Source: Kibdelosporangium sp. MJ126-NF4 | Lineage (GTDB): Bacteria; Actinomycetota; Actinomycetes; Mycobacteriales; Pseudonocardiaceae | Direction: 5' to 3' | NCBI RefSeq assembly: GCF_000826545.1 | Contig: NZ_CDME01000004.1 | Location: 110,296 to 174,295 of the forward strand | DNA: 64,000 bases | Part shown: positions 52,293-61,766 of the stretch, piece after piece | Numbering within the stretch: the stretch's first letter is position 1 | Layout of the letters: every line of letters starts with the position of its first letter | Made by a program: the position numbers and the translations under genes | Notes under the pieces: model-generated | The model's database searches: none | Seen by the model: only the letters and a program-made list of their open reading frames with translations | What the model was told of the DNA's origin: nothing

Positions 52293-53030
52293 ATGGATCG
52301 CATGCCTGCCATGCCGACGAGTTCCGCCGACGAGGCCACAGCCAACGACTACGACAGCTTCGGTGAGGCGTATGCGGCCGAAACCGAGACCAGCCTGATC
52401 AACGCCTACTACACGCGACCCGCGATCCTGGACCTGGCCGGGGACGTGACAGGCAGGCAGATCCTCGACGCGGGCTGCGGCTCCGGTCCCCTGTTCGCGG
52501 CGTTGCGCGACCGGGGCGCCGTCGTGACCGGCTTCGACTCCAGCACCACGATGGTGCACCTGGCCCGGCAGCGGCTCGGCGCCGACGCCGCGCTGCAGGT
52601 CGCCGACCTGACCGATCCGCTGCCGTATCCCAACGGCGCGTTCGACGATGTGATCGTGTCACTGGTGCTGCACTACCTGGAGGACTGGGCCGCGCCGCTG
52701 GCCGAACTGCGGCGCGTACTGCGGCCCGGCGGCCGACTGATCACGGCCGTCAACCACCCGATCATCTACAAGATGGCCGATCCCGGAGCCGACTACTTCG
52801 CGACCGTCAAATGGTCCGAGGAGTACACCTTCAGCGGGCAGAAGGCCACGCTCACGTACTGGCACCGGCCGCTGCACGCGATGACCGACGCCTTCACCGC
52901 AGCGGGCTTCCGCACAGCCGTGATCAGCGAACCGCGTCCGGCACCGGGCGCCCGCGAGCGGTTCCCCGACGAACTCGCGGACAGGCAGGCCTTCCTGTGC
53001 TTCCTGTTCTTCGTGCTTGAGGCTGTCTAG
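52293..53030 (+). CDS. Class I SAM-dependent methyltransferase
   Basis: A 245-residue methyltransferase with motif I ILDAGCGSGPL, motif II VTGFDSS, and the post-I region LTDPLPYPNGAFDDVIVSLVLHYLED (UbiE/type 11 like). The acceptor is unknown. The first ATG is 52293; a second at 52308 is equally possible. It is divergent from the dehydrogenase gene. Confidence 0.85.
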   Translation: MDRMPAMPTSSADEATANDYDSFGEAYAAETETSLINAYYTRPAILDLAGDVTGRQILDAGCGSGPLFAALRDRGAVVTGFDSSTTMVHLARQRLGADAALQVADLTDPLPYPNGAFDDVIVSLVLHYLEDWAAPLAELRRVLRPGGRLITAVNHPIIYKMADPGADYFATVKWSEEYTFSGQKATLTYWHRPLHAMTDAFTAAGFRTAVISEPRPAPGARERFPDELADRQAFLCFLFFVLEAV

Positions 53031-53067
53031 TGCTGTGAGCGGAACGGTTTGCCGGGGTCCCGCTCGC

Positions 53068-53120
53068 GCAACCAATGTGGCCTTCGGTGCACTGGCCGCA
53101 ACCAAGGCGGCCTTCGGTGC
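53068..53120. repeat. Two 23-bp palindromic repeats, 30-bp period (second locus)
   Basis: Units at 53068-53090 and 53098-53120 begin GCAACCAA and end GGCCTTCGGTGC. They are reverse-complement relatives of the pair at 29810-29862, with identical 30-bp spacing. They lie after the methyltransferase gene, before the glycosyltransferase. Confidence 0.7.
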
Positions 53121-53158
53121 AGCCCATCCACAGCACTAACGCGACATAGGCTGGGGAA

Positions 53159-54265
53159 ATGCGTATCTTGTCGAGTTTTGTCGGTGGGCGAGGTCATTGG
53201 GGGCCGATGGAACCGATCGTCCGTGCCGCGCGGGCGGCCGGGCACACCGTGGGGGTGACCTGCCAGCAGAGCATGGTCGAGCCGGTCAGGGCCGCCGGGT
53301 TCGACGCGTGGCAGTCCGGCCCCGACTTCGACGGCGGCGGCGCCCGGCGGCCGTTGATCGAGCCGAACCAGGACACCGAGGACGACGGCCTGCGCGACGG
53401 CTTCGCCGACCGGGCGGCCCGGTTGCGGACCGCCGACCTGCTCGCGATGGACTGGCGGCCGGACCTGATCCTGTGCGACGAGGTCGACTTCGGCGGGATG
53501 ATCGCCGCCGAGGTGCTCGGCATCCCGCACGTGACCGTGCTGAGCAACGCCTCGGGCTCGTTCGTGCGCGTCGCGGTCGTGCAGGACACCCTGAACGAGG
53601 TACGCGCGGAACACGGCCTGCCGCCGGACGAGAACCTGGGCATGCTCGGCCGTCACCTGGTGCTCTCGCCGTTCCCGCCGAGCCTGCGGCACCCGGACTT
53701 CCCGCTGCCCGTGACCGGGCACAGCATCCGGCTGCAGGACGTGGCCGAGGCCAAGCCGGAGGAGCCGACGGTCTACTTCACCCTCGGCACGATCTTCAAC
53801 ACCGAGTCGGGCGACCTGTTCACGCGTGTCCTCGCCGGACTGCGTGAGCTGCCTGGGCGGCTGATCGTGACGGTCGGTCCGTACATCGACCCGGCCGAGT
53901 TCGGCCCGCAGCCCTCGCACGTGCGGATCGAGCGGTTCATCCCGCAGAACGAGGTGCTGCCCGGCTGCAGCCTGGTGGTGTCGCACGGCGGTTCGGGCAG
54001 CATGACCGGCACCATCGCGCACGGCCTGCCGACGGTGTTGATTCCGCTCGGCGCCGACCAGATCGTGAACGCCGACCGCTGCACCGACCTGGGCTTCGGC
54101 CGGACACTGGACGCGTACACGGTCACTCCCGACGACGTGCGGGACACCGTGACCGAAGTGCTCGACGACCCGTCCTACCGGCAGGCAGCGACCCGTCTTA
54201 GGGACGAGATGGCCACGTTGCCGGACGTGCCTTATGCGCTGCGTCTCATCGAGGCGCTCGTCTGA
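53159..54265 (+). CDS. GT1-family glycosyltransferase (macrolide/UGT type)
   Basis: A 368-residue GT-B fold transferase with the N-terminal acceptor domain (GGRGHWGPMEPIVRAARAAGH) and the C-terminal donor signature VSHGGSGSMTGTIAHGLPTV followed by PLGADQIVNADR. Such enzymes glycosylate natural products or inactivate drugs, using UDP- or TDP-sugars. No other biosynthetic gene adjoins it, so the acceptor is unknown and detoxification is as likely as biosynthesis. Confidence 0.87.
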   Translation: MRILSSFVGGRGHWGPMEPIVRAARAAGHTVGVTCQQSMVEPVRAAGFDAWQSGPDFDGGGARRPLIEPNQDTEDDGLRDGFADRAARLRTADLLAMDWRPDLILCDEVDFGGMIAAEVLGIPHVTVLSNASGSFVRVAVVQDTLNEVRAEHGLPPDENLGMLGRHLVLSPFPPSLRHPDFPLPVTGHSIRLQDVAEAKPEEPTVYFTLGTIFNTESGDLFTRVLAGLRELPGRLIVTVGPYIDPAEFGPQPSHVRIERFIPQNEVLPGCSLVVSHGGSGSMTGTIAHGLPTVLIPLGADQIVNADRCTDLGFGRTLDAYTVTPDDVRDTVTEVLDDPSYRQAATRLRDEMATLPDVPYALRLIEALV

Positions 54266-54316
54266 CACTCAGTTGCCCAATGCGCCACGGGGGTGCTTAG
54301 CAAGATCCTGATAGTC

Positions 54317-54505
54317 ATGTGGGGATTGGCTGAGACTCAGTTCAGGAACACCGCCGACGAGATGACACGCGCCCAGACCGCCGCCAGCAACGAACGGGCC
54401 GCGCGGGAAGCAGTGCGGGACAAACACGCGTCGCAGCCCGGGCAGCGCGCACCGGACCGGGACCTGGCGGGCCGCGCCGCCCGGCGGGCCCTGGCGCCCC
54501 GGTGA
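54317..54505 (+). CDS. Possible small hypothetical protein, 62 aa
   Basis: An open frame from an ATG (MWGLAETQFRN) with a charged Ala/Arg-rich helical composition, ending in RRALAPR, and with a high-GC third position. No ribosome binding site is convincing and I recognise no family. The 380-bp gap from 54266 to 54644 holds nothing else. Confidence 0.3.
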   Translation: MWGLAETQFRNTADEMTRAQTAASNERAAREAVRDKHASQPGQRAPDRDLAGRAARRALAPR

Positions 54506-54644
54506 CCCACACCGGCAATGCCCACCATCGGGGGAACCCCTAATTCTCATTCAACACCAGGGGTCTGACAGTTTGGCGAGTTGTCGATCATGCCTGCCGG
54601 GGTGCCGGTCGGCGTGAAAACCGGGGAGAGGTGGGACGCGAACT

Positions 54645-57578
54645 GTGCCACCATGCGTTGTGCCTCGTATCGGGTCTGGGATCGCGCTGGTCGGCCGCGA
54701 GGATGAGCTGACAGGACTGCGGGCAGCACTGGCCACGGCCGTCGACGGCCGGGCAGGGGCGGTGCTCGTGGCGGGGGACGCGGGGGTTGGGAAAACGCGA
54801 CTGCTCAGCGAGCTTGTCGCGGCCGCACGATCTGGCGGTACCACCGTGTTCACAGGCCGGTGCCTCGACGTGGACAAAGCAGGTCTGCCTTACCTGCCCT
54901 TCGTCGAGGCACTCGGCCAGCTCACCGTGCCCCAGCGGGCGCTCGCCGCGCGCCGGTCGGTGCTGCACAGGCTGATGCCGGGCGTCGCGGCTGACGAGGA
55001 GTCCAGCGACCCGGCCATGGAGCAGTTGCGGCTGTTCGACGCGGTGCACGGCCTGTTCACCGACCTGGCCGAGCAGGCGCCGGTGCTGCTGGCGATCGAG
55101 GACCTGCACTGGGCCGACGCCTCCACCCGCGACCTGATCCTGTTCCTCGTGTCCCGACTGGACACACAGCGGATCCTGATCGTCGGCACGTACCGGGTGG
55201 ACGACCTGCACCGCAGGCACCCGTTGCGGCCACTGCTCGTCGAGCTGTCCCGACTGTCCGCTGTGGAGCACCTCGAGCTTGGGCCGTTCGACTACGCGGA
55301 CGCGGTGTGCATGGTGGACGCGCTCGCCGACGGCGCGCTGCCGCCCGCGACGGTCCACGAGATCGCCGAACGCTCCGAGGGCAATGCCTTCTTCTGCGAG
55401 GAACTCACCGCGGCGTACGGCGACGGCGCCGGGATCCCCGCCGGGCTCGCCGATCTGCTGCTGGCCAGGGTCGAGCGGCTGAGCGGGAACGCGCGCAGAG
55501 TCGTCCGCGCCGCCGCGGTCGCCAACAGGACGGTGACGCACGCCAGTCTCGCCGCCGTCTCCGAACTCCCCGACGACGTGCTCGAGGAAGCGTTGCGGGA
55601 ATCGGTACAGCACAACGTGCTCGTCACACCGGACGGCGGATACAACTTCCGGCACGCCCTGTTGTGTGAAGCGGTGTACGACGACCTGCTGCCGGGCGAA
55701 CGAGTCCGGCTGCACGCGGGGTACGCGCGTGTCGTCACCACACACGCGATGCGCGCGCACCACAGTTTCTGCAGTCACGACCTGCCTGGCGCCCTGGTCG
55801 CGTCGGTGCGCGCGGCTGAGGAAGCGGGCAAGATGGGTGCGCTCGGTGAGAAGCTGCGACACGTCGAACAGGCACTCGAACTGTGGAGCGTTGTCCCCGA
55901 CCCCGAGCAGAGCGGGACCACCGAGCTGACCTTGCTGTGCTGGGCGGCGCGGGCGGCGATGGCGTCCGGTGAGCTCGAACGAGCGGAGGAGTACGCCAAG
56001 GCAGCTGTGGCCGAGGCCGACAAGCTGGACGACCCGGAGAAGCAGGCCGAGACCCGGTATCTGATGGCGCTCGCGTCGATCGGCCTCGAGGACCGCGGGC
56101 CGGAGATCCAGGTCCTGGTCGAAGAGGCGTGGGCGCTGCTGCGCGACCGGCCGGTCAGCGTGATCAAGGCCAAGGTGCAGGCGCTCGCGGCCCGATCGTG
56201 GGTGTGGTCGGCGGACGACGACCTCGACCACATGAGGACGTGGGCCGAGCGGGCGGTCCGCGACGCCAAGGCGGTCGGGGCGGCGGCCGTCGAAGTCGAC
56301 GCGCTGGTCACGCTGGCCGTGTTCGCCGAATGGAGTGGCAACGTCGAGGAGGCCATCCGGATGGGCTGGGCAGCGGCCGACCGGGCAGCGTCGATCGGCG
56401 CGTTCGACGTGGAGATCCGTGCCCGCAAGAACGCCGCGGTCACGCTGTGGATCCACGGCCGCAAACCGGAAGGCATGCACGCCATGGACGACGTGGCCAG
56501 GCGCTCGGCCGAGGTGGGTCTGGAGTGGAGCCTCGCCGGTATCGACGCCAGGTGCGAGCGGGTCTCCATGCGCTACCACCTCGGTGACTGGGCGGGGGCG
56601 TTGGAGGCGGGCAGGGACTTCCACGGCGCGCCGACCGTGGCCAGGACACGTGTCACCGCGACGACACTGTGGGTGCTGGCCGGGCAAGGCGACTTCGCCG
56701 CCCTCGACCAGACAGCCGAGGATCTGGCGGCCCAGACCGAGGACGCGCTGGCCCACGAGGTCGCCAACCTGGGTATGGCGGAAGCCGCGCTGTGGCGGGG
56801 AAGGCCACGGGACGCTGTCGGCCACATCGAAGTCGTGGTCGGCCACATGGAGTCTTTGGTCAGGGCTTCCATTACCGACGCGGTGCTGTCCGCGTGCTTC
56901 GGCCTGTGGGCGTTGTGCGACATCGCCGAGCAGGCCCGCCGCCGTGGCGACCAGGCCGAAACGGACGCGGCCGTTGCCGAGGGTGAGAACCTGGTGCGAC
57001 GGATCGACGCCCTGATGCCGAAGCAGAACAACGGCAGACGCGCTGTCAAGGAGGCACACCCCGAGGTTCTCGTGTTCCAGGCACGGTTGGACGCCGAGCA
57101 GAGCCGGTTGCGCGGCGAGCACGACCGCAGCTTGTGGGAAGAGGCCGTCGGACCGTCGGTGCAGATCGAGTACCACCGGGCCGTCGCTCGCTGGCGGTGG
57201 GCGACGCTCCTGCTGACTGACGGCGACCGGGACTCCGCGACCGAGCAGCTCAGCCTGGCGTACGAGGTCGCGGACAGGCTGGGCGCGCGGCCACTGCGCG
57301 AGGCCGTGGTCGAGCTGGCCCGGCGCAGCCGGATCTCGCTGCCCGGTCTGCTGCCGATCGCGGAACCGAGCAGCGACCTGACTCCGCGCGAACTCGCCGT
57401 CCTGCAGCTCGTCGCCTCAGGGATGACCAACCGGCAGGTCGGCGAGCAGCTCTACATCAGCCAGAAAACCGCCAGCGTGCACCTGTCACGCGCGATGGCC
57501 AAGCTCGGCGCGGGCAACCGCACCGAGGTCGTCTCCATCGCGCACGACCGCGGCCTCATCGGTGAGCACCAGCGGTAA
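54645..57578 (+). CDS. LAL-family giant LuxR regulator (AAA + LuxR HTH)
   Basis: A 977-residue regulator of the MalT/LAL type: an N-terminal ATPase with Walker A GDAGVGKT (about 44-51) and Walker B LLAIEDLHWAD (about 148-158), a long TPR-like helical middle, and a C-terminal LuxR helix-turn-helix LTPRELAVLQLVASGMTNRQV (about 905-960). Such proteins activate antibiotic or catabolic operons when ligand- and ATP-bound. GTG 54645 is taken as start; GTG 54660 is an alternative. Its last 93 bp overlap the convergent sigma-factor gene. Confidence 0.88.
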   Translation: MPPCVVPRIGSGIALVGREDELTGLRAALATAVDGRAGAVLVAGDAGVGKTRLLSELVAAARSGGTTVFTGRCLDVDKAGLPYLPFVEALGQLTVPQRALAARRSVLHRLMPGVAADEESSDPAMEQLRLFDAVHGLFTDLAEQAPVLLAIEDLHWADASTRDLILFLVSRLDTQRILIVGTYRVDDLHRRHPLRPLLVELSRLSAVEHLELGPFDYADAVCMVDALADGALPPATVHEIAERSEGNAFFCEELTAAYGDGAGIPAGLADLLLARVERLSGNARRVVRAAAVANRTVTHASLAAVSELPDDVLEEALRESVQHNVLVTPDGGYNFRHALLCEAVYDDLLPGERVRLHAGYARVVTTHAMRAHHSFCSHDLPGALVASVRAAEEAGKMGALGEKLRHVEQALELWSVVPDPEQSGTTELTLLCWAARAAMASGELERAEEYAKAAVAEADKLDDPEKQAETRYLMALASIGLEDRGPEIQVLVEEAWALLRDRPVSVIKAKVQALAARSWVWSADDDLDHMRTWAERAVRDAKAVGAAAVEVDALVTLAVFAEWSGNVEEAIRMGWAAADRAASIGAFDVEIRARKNAAVTLWIHGRKPEGMHAMDDVARRSAEVGLEWSLAGIDARCERVSMRYHLGDWAGALEAGRDFHGAPTVARTRVTATTLWVLAGQGDFAALDQTAEDLAAQTEDALAHEVANLGMAEAALWRGRPRDAVGHIEVVVGHMESLVRASITDAVLSACFGLWALCDIAEQARRRGDQAETDAAVAEGENLVRRIDALMPKQNNGRRAVKEAHPEVLVFQARLDAEQSRLRGEHDRSLWEEAVGPSVQIEYHRAVARWRWATLLLTDGDRDSATEQLSLAYEVADRLGARPLREAVVELARRSRISLPGLLPIAEPSSDLTPRELAVLQLVASGMTNRQVGEQLYISQKTASVHLSRAMAKLGAGNRTEVVSIAHDRGLIGEHQR

Positions 57579-58511
57579 CCCGAACTTCTCGAACAGGCTG
57601 GTGTCGAAGAACGATGTCGAGTGCGAGATGCCGTCGTCGGTCAGCGTCAGCACCACCAGGTTGAACGGCGTGTGCACGCCGTCGCGCAGCCAGTAGGTGC
57701 CGAACGCGGGCTGGCCGTTGGCGGACACTGGGACCAGGCGCATCTCCCCCGGGCCAACCGGGCACACCTCAGCAAGGTGGCGGCCGATGTTCTCCCGGCC
57801 TCGGTACCAGACGGCGTACGGCGGCATGTCGAACACGGCGTCCCGGGTGAACAGGGCGACGATCTCCGGCACGTTCTTCGCCTCGAACGCGGCCACATAC
57901 TTCGCCAGCAGCTCGCGCTGCGCGGCCTCGGTCGGCTCGACCACCCCGTCCTCGCTCGGCGCGACCTGGTCGAGCTGAGCACGAGCACGTTGCAGCACGC
58001 TGTTGACCGCCGCTGTCGAGGTGTCCAGCGCGTCGGCGACCTCGGCGGCACGCCATTTCAGCACGTCACGCAGGATCAGCACGGCCCGCTGCCGGGGCGG
58101 CAGGTGCTGCAGCGCGGCGATCAGTGCCAGCCGGATGCTCTCCTTCGACGCCACGATCGACGCCGGGTCGTCGCTGTCCGGGAACGGCTCGAGCCACGGC
58201 ACCTCGTTCTGCTCGTTCAGCGGATCCGACGGGTCGCTGTCCGGATTGCCCAGCCCGGCGGGCAACGGCCGCCGCTCGCGGCCGTCCAACGCGGTCAGGC
58301 ACACGTTGGTGGCGATCCGGTAGAGCCAGGTCCGCAGCGAGGACCGGTTCTCGAACTTGTCGTAGGACTTCCACGCCCTGAGGTACGTCTCCTGTACGAG
58401 GTCCTCGGCGTCGTGTACCGAACCAAGCATCCGGTAGCAGTGCGCGAGCAGCTCCCGCCGGTACGGATCAGCCTGCTGCAGGAAGTCGACAGACTCTGTT
58501 CCGACTGTCAT
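57486..58511 (-). CDS. ECF sigma factor with SnoaL-like C-terminal domain (SigG-type)
   Basis: A 341-residue RNA polymerase sigma factor. Region 2 (LLAHCYRMLGSVHDAEDLVQETYLRAW) and region 4 (HLPPRQRAVLILRDVLKWRAAEVADAL) are intact. From about residue 200 a SnoaL/NTF2-like domain (ALFTRDAVFDMPPYAVWYRGRENI) follows, as in the SigG/SigX5 group, where it probably replaces an anti-sigma factor. No anti-sigma gene is nearby, which agrees. It converges on, and overlaps, the LAL gene. Confidence 0.88.
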   Translation of the reverse strand: MTVGTESVDFLQQADPYRRELLAHCYRMLGSVHDAEDLVQETYLRAWKSYDKFENRSSLRTWLYRIATNVCLTALDGRERRPLPAGLGNPDSDPSDPLNEQNEVPWLEPFPDSDDPASIVASKESIRLALIAALQHLPPRQRAVLILRDVLKWRAAEVADALDTSTAAVNSVLQRARAQLDQVAPSEDGVVEPTEAAQRELLAKYVAAFEAKNVPEIVALFTRDAVFDMPPYAVWYRGRENIGRHLAEVCPVGPGEMRLVPVSANGQPAFGTYWLRDGVHTPFNLVVLTLTDDGISHSTSFFDTSLFEKFGLPLVLTDEAAVVRDGDDLGAVARAELGHRA

Positions 58512-58585
58512 CCCACATGTCTCCTTCCCCAGTCGGCGCCAACAACACTAACCCGCGCAGTAAAGACCAGAGGTCCGACACAAAG

Positions 58586-59623
58586 TCATTGGCTGAGACG
58601 GGTCAGCCAGGTCGCGACCTCGACAGACGGCAGAATCCGGTCCAGTTGGACCGTAGGGCGCATCCGGTCGAACAGCCGCCCCGGACTCCACGAACGCGGG
58701 TACGGCAACGGCTCCAGCAACACCACCCGGTGGCCGTCGAGCAGCGGGATGTCGGCGGGCCGTCCCTCGCCCCAGATCCACGACCCGGCGTGGTCGACCA
58801 GGTTGAACTGGCCGCTGACGCCACCCTGCGGTGACGGGTCGCCGTCGGTGGCCGCCGCGACCCACACCGGGTCCGGTGGCGTGCCGGGGATCAGGCCGTC
58901 GCGTTCCGCACCGACCAGGGTCGCGGCCAGCAAGGTCTGGAGCTGGAAGTTGCCGCTCACGCCCGAGACCGTCAGTTCATAGCCCTGACCAGACGCGCGA
59001 TGCAGGACTATGAACGGTTCGTTGTCGAGCACCTCGAGCAGTTCGACGAGGAAGCCGAGGTCCTCCCGCAACGGACCGATCCCGCCGACCAGTTCGGTCA
59101 GCACGTCCCGGTTGGGCAGTGCCACGCGGACGTCGGCGTTCTGCAGCACCGCGATCGCGGGCGCGCTCCACGCGCCGAGCGCGTACCACGCGAAAGCGAT
59201 GGCGTGCGCGTCCTGCTCGGAGTGCACGCCCGCGAGCACGCGCACGGTCTCGTCATAGGCGGAGCCGTCGAAGTCCGGGCGCTCCTGGCTCTGTGGCCAC
59301 GTCTCGATCAAGGTTCCGGCCCGGCGCAATGTGTCGACCAGGCCCGCGACGATCATCGGGACCAGCGGCCCCGGCGCCCCGCCGAGTTCGACCAGCGCAC
59401 CGCCCAGGACGGGCAACCGACCGGCCGCGTCGACCGGCAGGTCACCGAGCAGGGCCGCTATCCGGGACAGCGCGTCGTCCAGTTCACCGTGGGTGGAGCG
59501 CTGCGCCGCGTCCCACACTGCCGCGATGGCATTGTTATAAACGCTGTCGTACGCGCTGTCGTATGCACTGTCGTCCTGGTGCCGCACCGAACGTTCGAGA
59601 TCGTTCAGGGCCTGATCAAGCAT
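58586..59623 (-). CDS. Conserved hypothetical protein, 345 aa
   Basis: A soluble, acidic protein without signal or membrane segments. Near its N terminus SAYDSAYDSVY is encoded by repeated 12-bp DNA units (about 59541-59575), a likely slippage product. It has alternating helix-rich blocks (LDDALSRIAALLGDLPV, LVELGGAPGPLVPMIVAGLVDTL) and a Trp/Gly-rich end. I do not recognise a catalytic motif. The gene follows the methyltransferase gene by 9 bp, so the two are probably an operon. Confidence 0.6.
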   Translation of the reverse strand: MLDQALNDLERSVRHQDDSAYDSAYDSVYNNAIAAVWDAAQRSTHGELDDALSRIAALLGDLPVDAAGRLPVLGGALVELGGAPGPLVPMIVAGLVDTLRRAGTLIETWPQSQERPDFDGSAYDETVRVLAGVHSEQDAHAIAFAWYALGAWSAPAIAVLQNADVRVALPNRDVLTELVGGIGPLREDLGFLVELLEVLDNEPFIVLHRASGQGYELTVSGVSGNFQLQTLLAATLVGAERDGLIPGTPPDPVWVAAATDGDPSPQGGVSGQFNLVDHAGSWIWGEGRPADIPLLDGHRVVLLEPLPYPRSWSPGRLFDRMRPTVQLDRILPSVEVATWLTRLSQ

Positions 59624-59632
59624 GCGGGGAGC

Positions 59633-60418
59633 TTACGGCGTGCGCGCCGCGTGCAGCGTGGCACGGAAGTCCAACGAGATCCCGCCGTTCGCCCGCATGT
59701 GTTCCGCTCCGGCGAGGAAGCGGGCGTGGAACTGTTCGGCGCGGTCGGCTGGCAGCCTGTGCACCGCGTCGGTGAGGCCACGTGGCGTCAGCCAGTCCCA
59801 CAGCGCCGCCGCATCGGCCATCGGGACCGGCATCTCCACGGAGTCCGTCACCAGGTCGGTGAACCCGGCGGCCTTGACCAGGGCGTTGAGCTGCTTGCCG
59901 GTCATCGCGCCCGACTCCTCCTCGTCGTCGCTGGGCACGGGCGCGCCGAAGAACTCCGCCGCCAGTTCGAACAGCCACCGCAGCCGCCCGACGGTCTGCT
60001 TCTCCAGTGACAGCGCGAGCGTCCCGCCGGGCGCGAGCACCCGCCGGAACTCGGCGAGCGCGACATCCGGATCCGGCAGGACCTGCACCACGAACCCGGC
60101 CGTGACCAGGTCGAACGAGCCGTCGGGGAAGTCGAGGCGGCCCGCGTCCATCTGGCGTGCGTCGATGGCGGGGTAGTCCCGGGCCAGGCGTTCGACCATG
60201 CCCGCGGAGGCGTCGACGGCGGTCACCCGGCACCCGATGGCCAGGGCGGCCCTGGCGACTGCGCCACGGCCCGCGCCCACGTCCAGCACCCGCGCCCCGG
60301 CGGCCGGGCGGGCGTAGTCGACGAGCAGCTGGCCCACGTCCGCGACGTACGGGAAGATCTCCTCGTACTTGTCGGCGAGTTCGTCGTACTTGCGTCGGCC
60401 GTGTTCGGTGCTGGTCAC
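59633..60418 (-). CDS. Class I SAM-dependent methyltransferase
   Basis: A 261-residue methyltransferase (UbiE/type 11 group). Motif I is VLDVGAGRGAVARAA, motif II VTAVDASAGMVERLA, and the post-I region LDFPDGSFDLVTAGFVVQVLPDPD. The GTG start gives VTSTEHGRRKYDELADKYEE, an organism-typical opening for small-molecule methyltransferases. The target is unknown; it is in the same operon as the following hypothetical gene. Confidence 0.85.
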   Translation of the reverse strand: MTSTEHGRRKYDELADKYEEIFPYVADVGQLLVDYARPAAGARVLDVGAGRGAVARAALAIGCRVTAVDASAGMVERLARDYPAIDARQMDAGRLDFPDGSFDLVTAGFVVQVLPDPDVALAEFRRVLAPGGTLALSLEKQTVGRLRWLFELAAEFFGAPVPSDDEEESGAMTGKQLNALVKAAGFTDLVTDSVEMPVPMADAAALWDWLTPRGLTDAVHRLPADRAEQFHARFLAGAEHMRANGGISLDFRATLHAARTP

Positions 60419-60571
60419 GCGCGGGAGCGTAGGCAGGGCGGCGGAGACGGGGATACCGCCGTTCGCGTCGCGGGAAACTCGCCGAAACTTTTCCGCGCTC
60501 GTGTCGATCCGGCTGTCGGCCGCTCGACGCTCAGGTGTCAGGCAAGCAAGGACACCCGAGAGGACAGTGCG

Positions 60572-61027
60572 ATGACCACCCAGAGCCTCCCCCGCCAGAC
60601 CACCACCACCGCCGCTGCTGCCGCGAAGCAGGACAAGCTGACCGGTGTCACGATCTCCGCGTTCCGCGTCGTCGTCGCCTTCCTGTTCCTGTGCCACGGC
60701 CTGCAGGGCTTCGGTGCCTTCGGCGGCATCGACGGCGCGGGCACGGGCGTCGAGTTCGGTTCGTGGCCGGGGTTCTACGCCTCGCTGATCGAGACCGTCA
60801 CCGCGGTCCTCGTCGGCGCCGGAGTCTTCACACGGACCGCCGCGCTGCTGGCGTCCGGCACGATGGCGTACGCCTACTTCGTGATGCACCAGGAGATCGC
60901 GCTGCTGCCGTTGCAGAACATGGGCGAGCCCGCCGCGCTGTACAGCTGGGTGTTCCTGTTGATCGCCGTGATCGGCCCCGGTTCGCTGACCGTGTCGGCG
61001 CTGCGCCGGTTTCGCCGGAGGATTTGA
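60572..61027 (+). CDS. DoxX-family membrane protein
   Basis: A 151-residue protein with four TM helices and the family patterns FRVVVAFLFLCHGLQGFGAF and SWPGFYASLIETVTAVLVGAG. Related proteins (DoxX/MhqP) help handle thiol or quinone stress. It is the only gene in its short transcript before the response regulator, which begins 62 bp further on. Confidence 0.85.
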   Translation: MTTQSLPRQTTTTAAAAAKQDKLTGVTISAFRVVVAFLFLCHGLQGFGAFGGIDGAGTGVEFGSWPGFYASLIETVTAVLVGAGVFTRTAALLASGTMAYAYFVMHQEIALLPLQNMGEPAALYSWVFLLIAVIGPGSLTVSALRRFRRRI

Positions 61028-61088
61028 ACAAACTCTGAACTCGATCCGCCAGAGTGTCACCAGTAAAACTGCTGGGGGTGGTGTCCTC

Positions 61089-61766
61089 GTGTTGACGCTG
61101 GTGCTGGCCGACCGCGCACCCGTGGTCAGGGACGGGCTTCGTGCCCTGCTGGCGTCACACGGCGACATCCACATCGTCGCGGAAGCCGCGACGAGCCGCG
61201 ACACACTGTTCGAAACACTCAAATGGCAGCCGGACGTGGTGCTGCTCGACTTCGACCGGCACGAGCTGGTCACCACGTGCCGGGAGATCCAGCGATGCGC
61301 GCCGGACACCGCGGTCCTGGTGTTCACCGACTCCGACGAGGACACGGCCGTGATGGCCGCGATCCGGGCGGGCGTGCTGGGCTACCTGCCCAAGACCGCC
61401 GCCGAGGCCGACCTCGTCCGCGCGATCCACAACGTCGCCGCAGGTCAGGCCGTATTCGGCAGGCACGTCGCCGGGATGGTCACCGGGCTGCTGTACAACG
61501 AGCCGCCCGCGGTGTTCCCCGACCTGACCAGGCGGGAACGGCAGATCCTCGAACTGCTGGTGGGCGGCATGCCGGTGCCCGCGATCGCGAAACGGCTGAC
61601 GCTCGCGGCCAAGACCATCCGCAACCACACGTCAGGGATCTTCCACAAACTCGGCGTCGCCACCCGCGACGAGGCCGTCGACATGGCGCGGCGCGCGGGC
61701 GTCGACCGGCTCGGCCCCAGCCGCGCCAGCACCAGCCCCGGCCGCACGAGCTTGGCGCGCCAGTAG
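61089..61766 (+). CDS. NarL/FixJ-type response regulator
   Basis: A 225-residue protein: receiver domain (about 1-120) with phospho-acceptor D54 in VVLLDFD and Lys102 in YLPKTA, then a LuxR helix-turn-helix (LTRRERQILELLVGGMPVPAIAKRLTLAAKTIRNH). The first acidic pair of the phospho-site is reduced (LAD), so Mg2+ binding may be weak. The start is a GTG. No sensor kinase gene adjoins it. The 3' end overlaps the convergent broken AfsR-type gene by 135 bp. Confidence 0.82.
   Translation: MLTLVLADRAPVVRDGLRALLASHGDIHIVAEAATSRDTLFETLKWQPDVVLLDFDRHELVTTCREIQRCAPDTAVLVFTDSDEDTAVMAAIRAGVLGYLPKTAAEADLVRAIHNVAAGQAVFGRHVAGMVTGLLYNEPPAVFPDLTRRERQILELLVGGMPVPAIAKRLTLAAKTIRNHTSGIFHKLGVATRDEAVDMARRAGVDRLGPSRASTSPGRTSLARQ

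Noticed and set aside
54588..57176. An 862-residue minus-strand open frame opposite the LAL regulator
   Set aside because: The plus-strand protein has clear AAA and LuxR motifs; the opposite frame is low-complexity (Arg, His, Gly) and lacks any domain.
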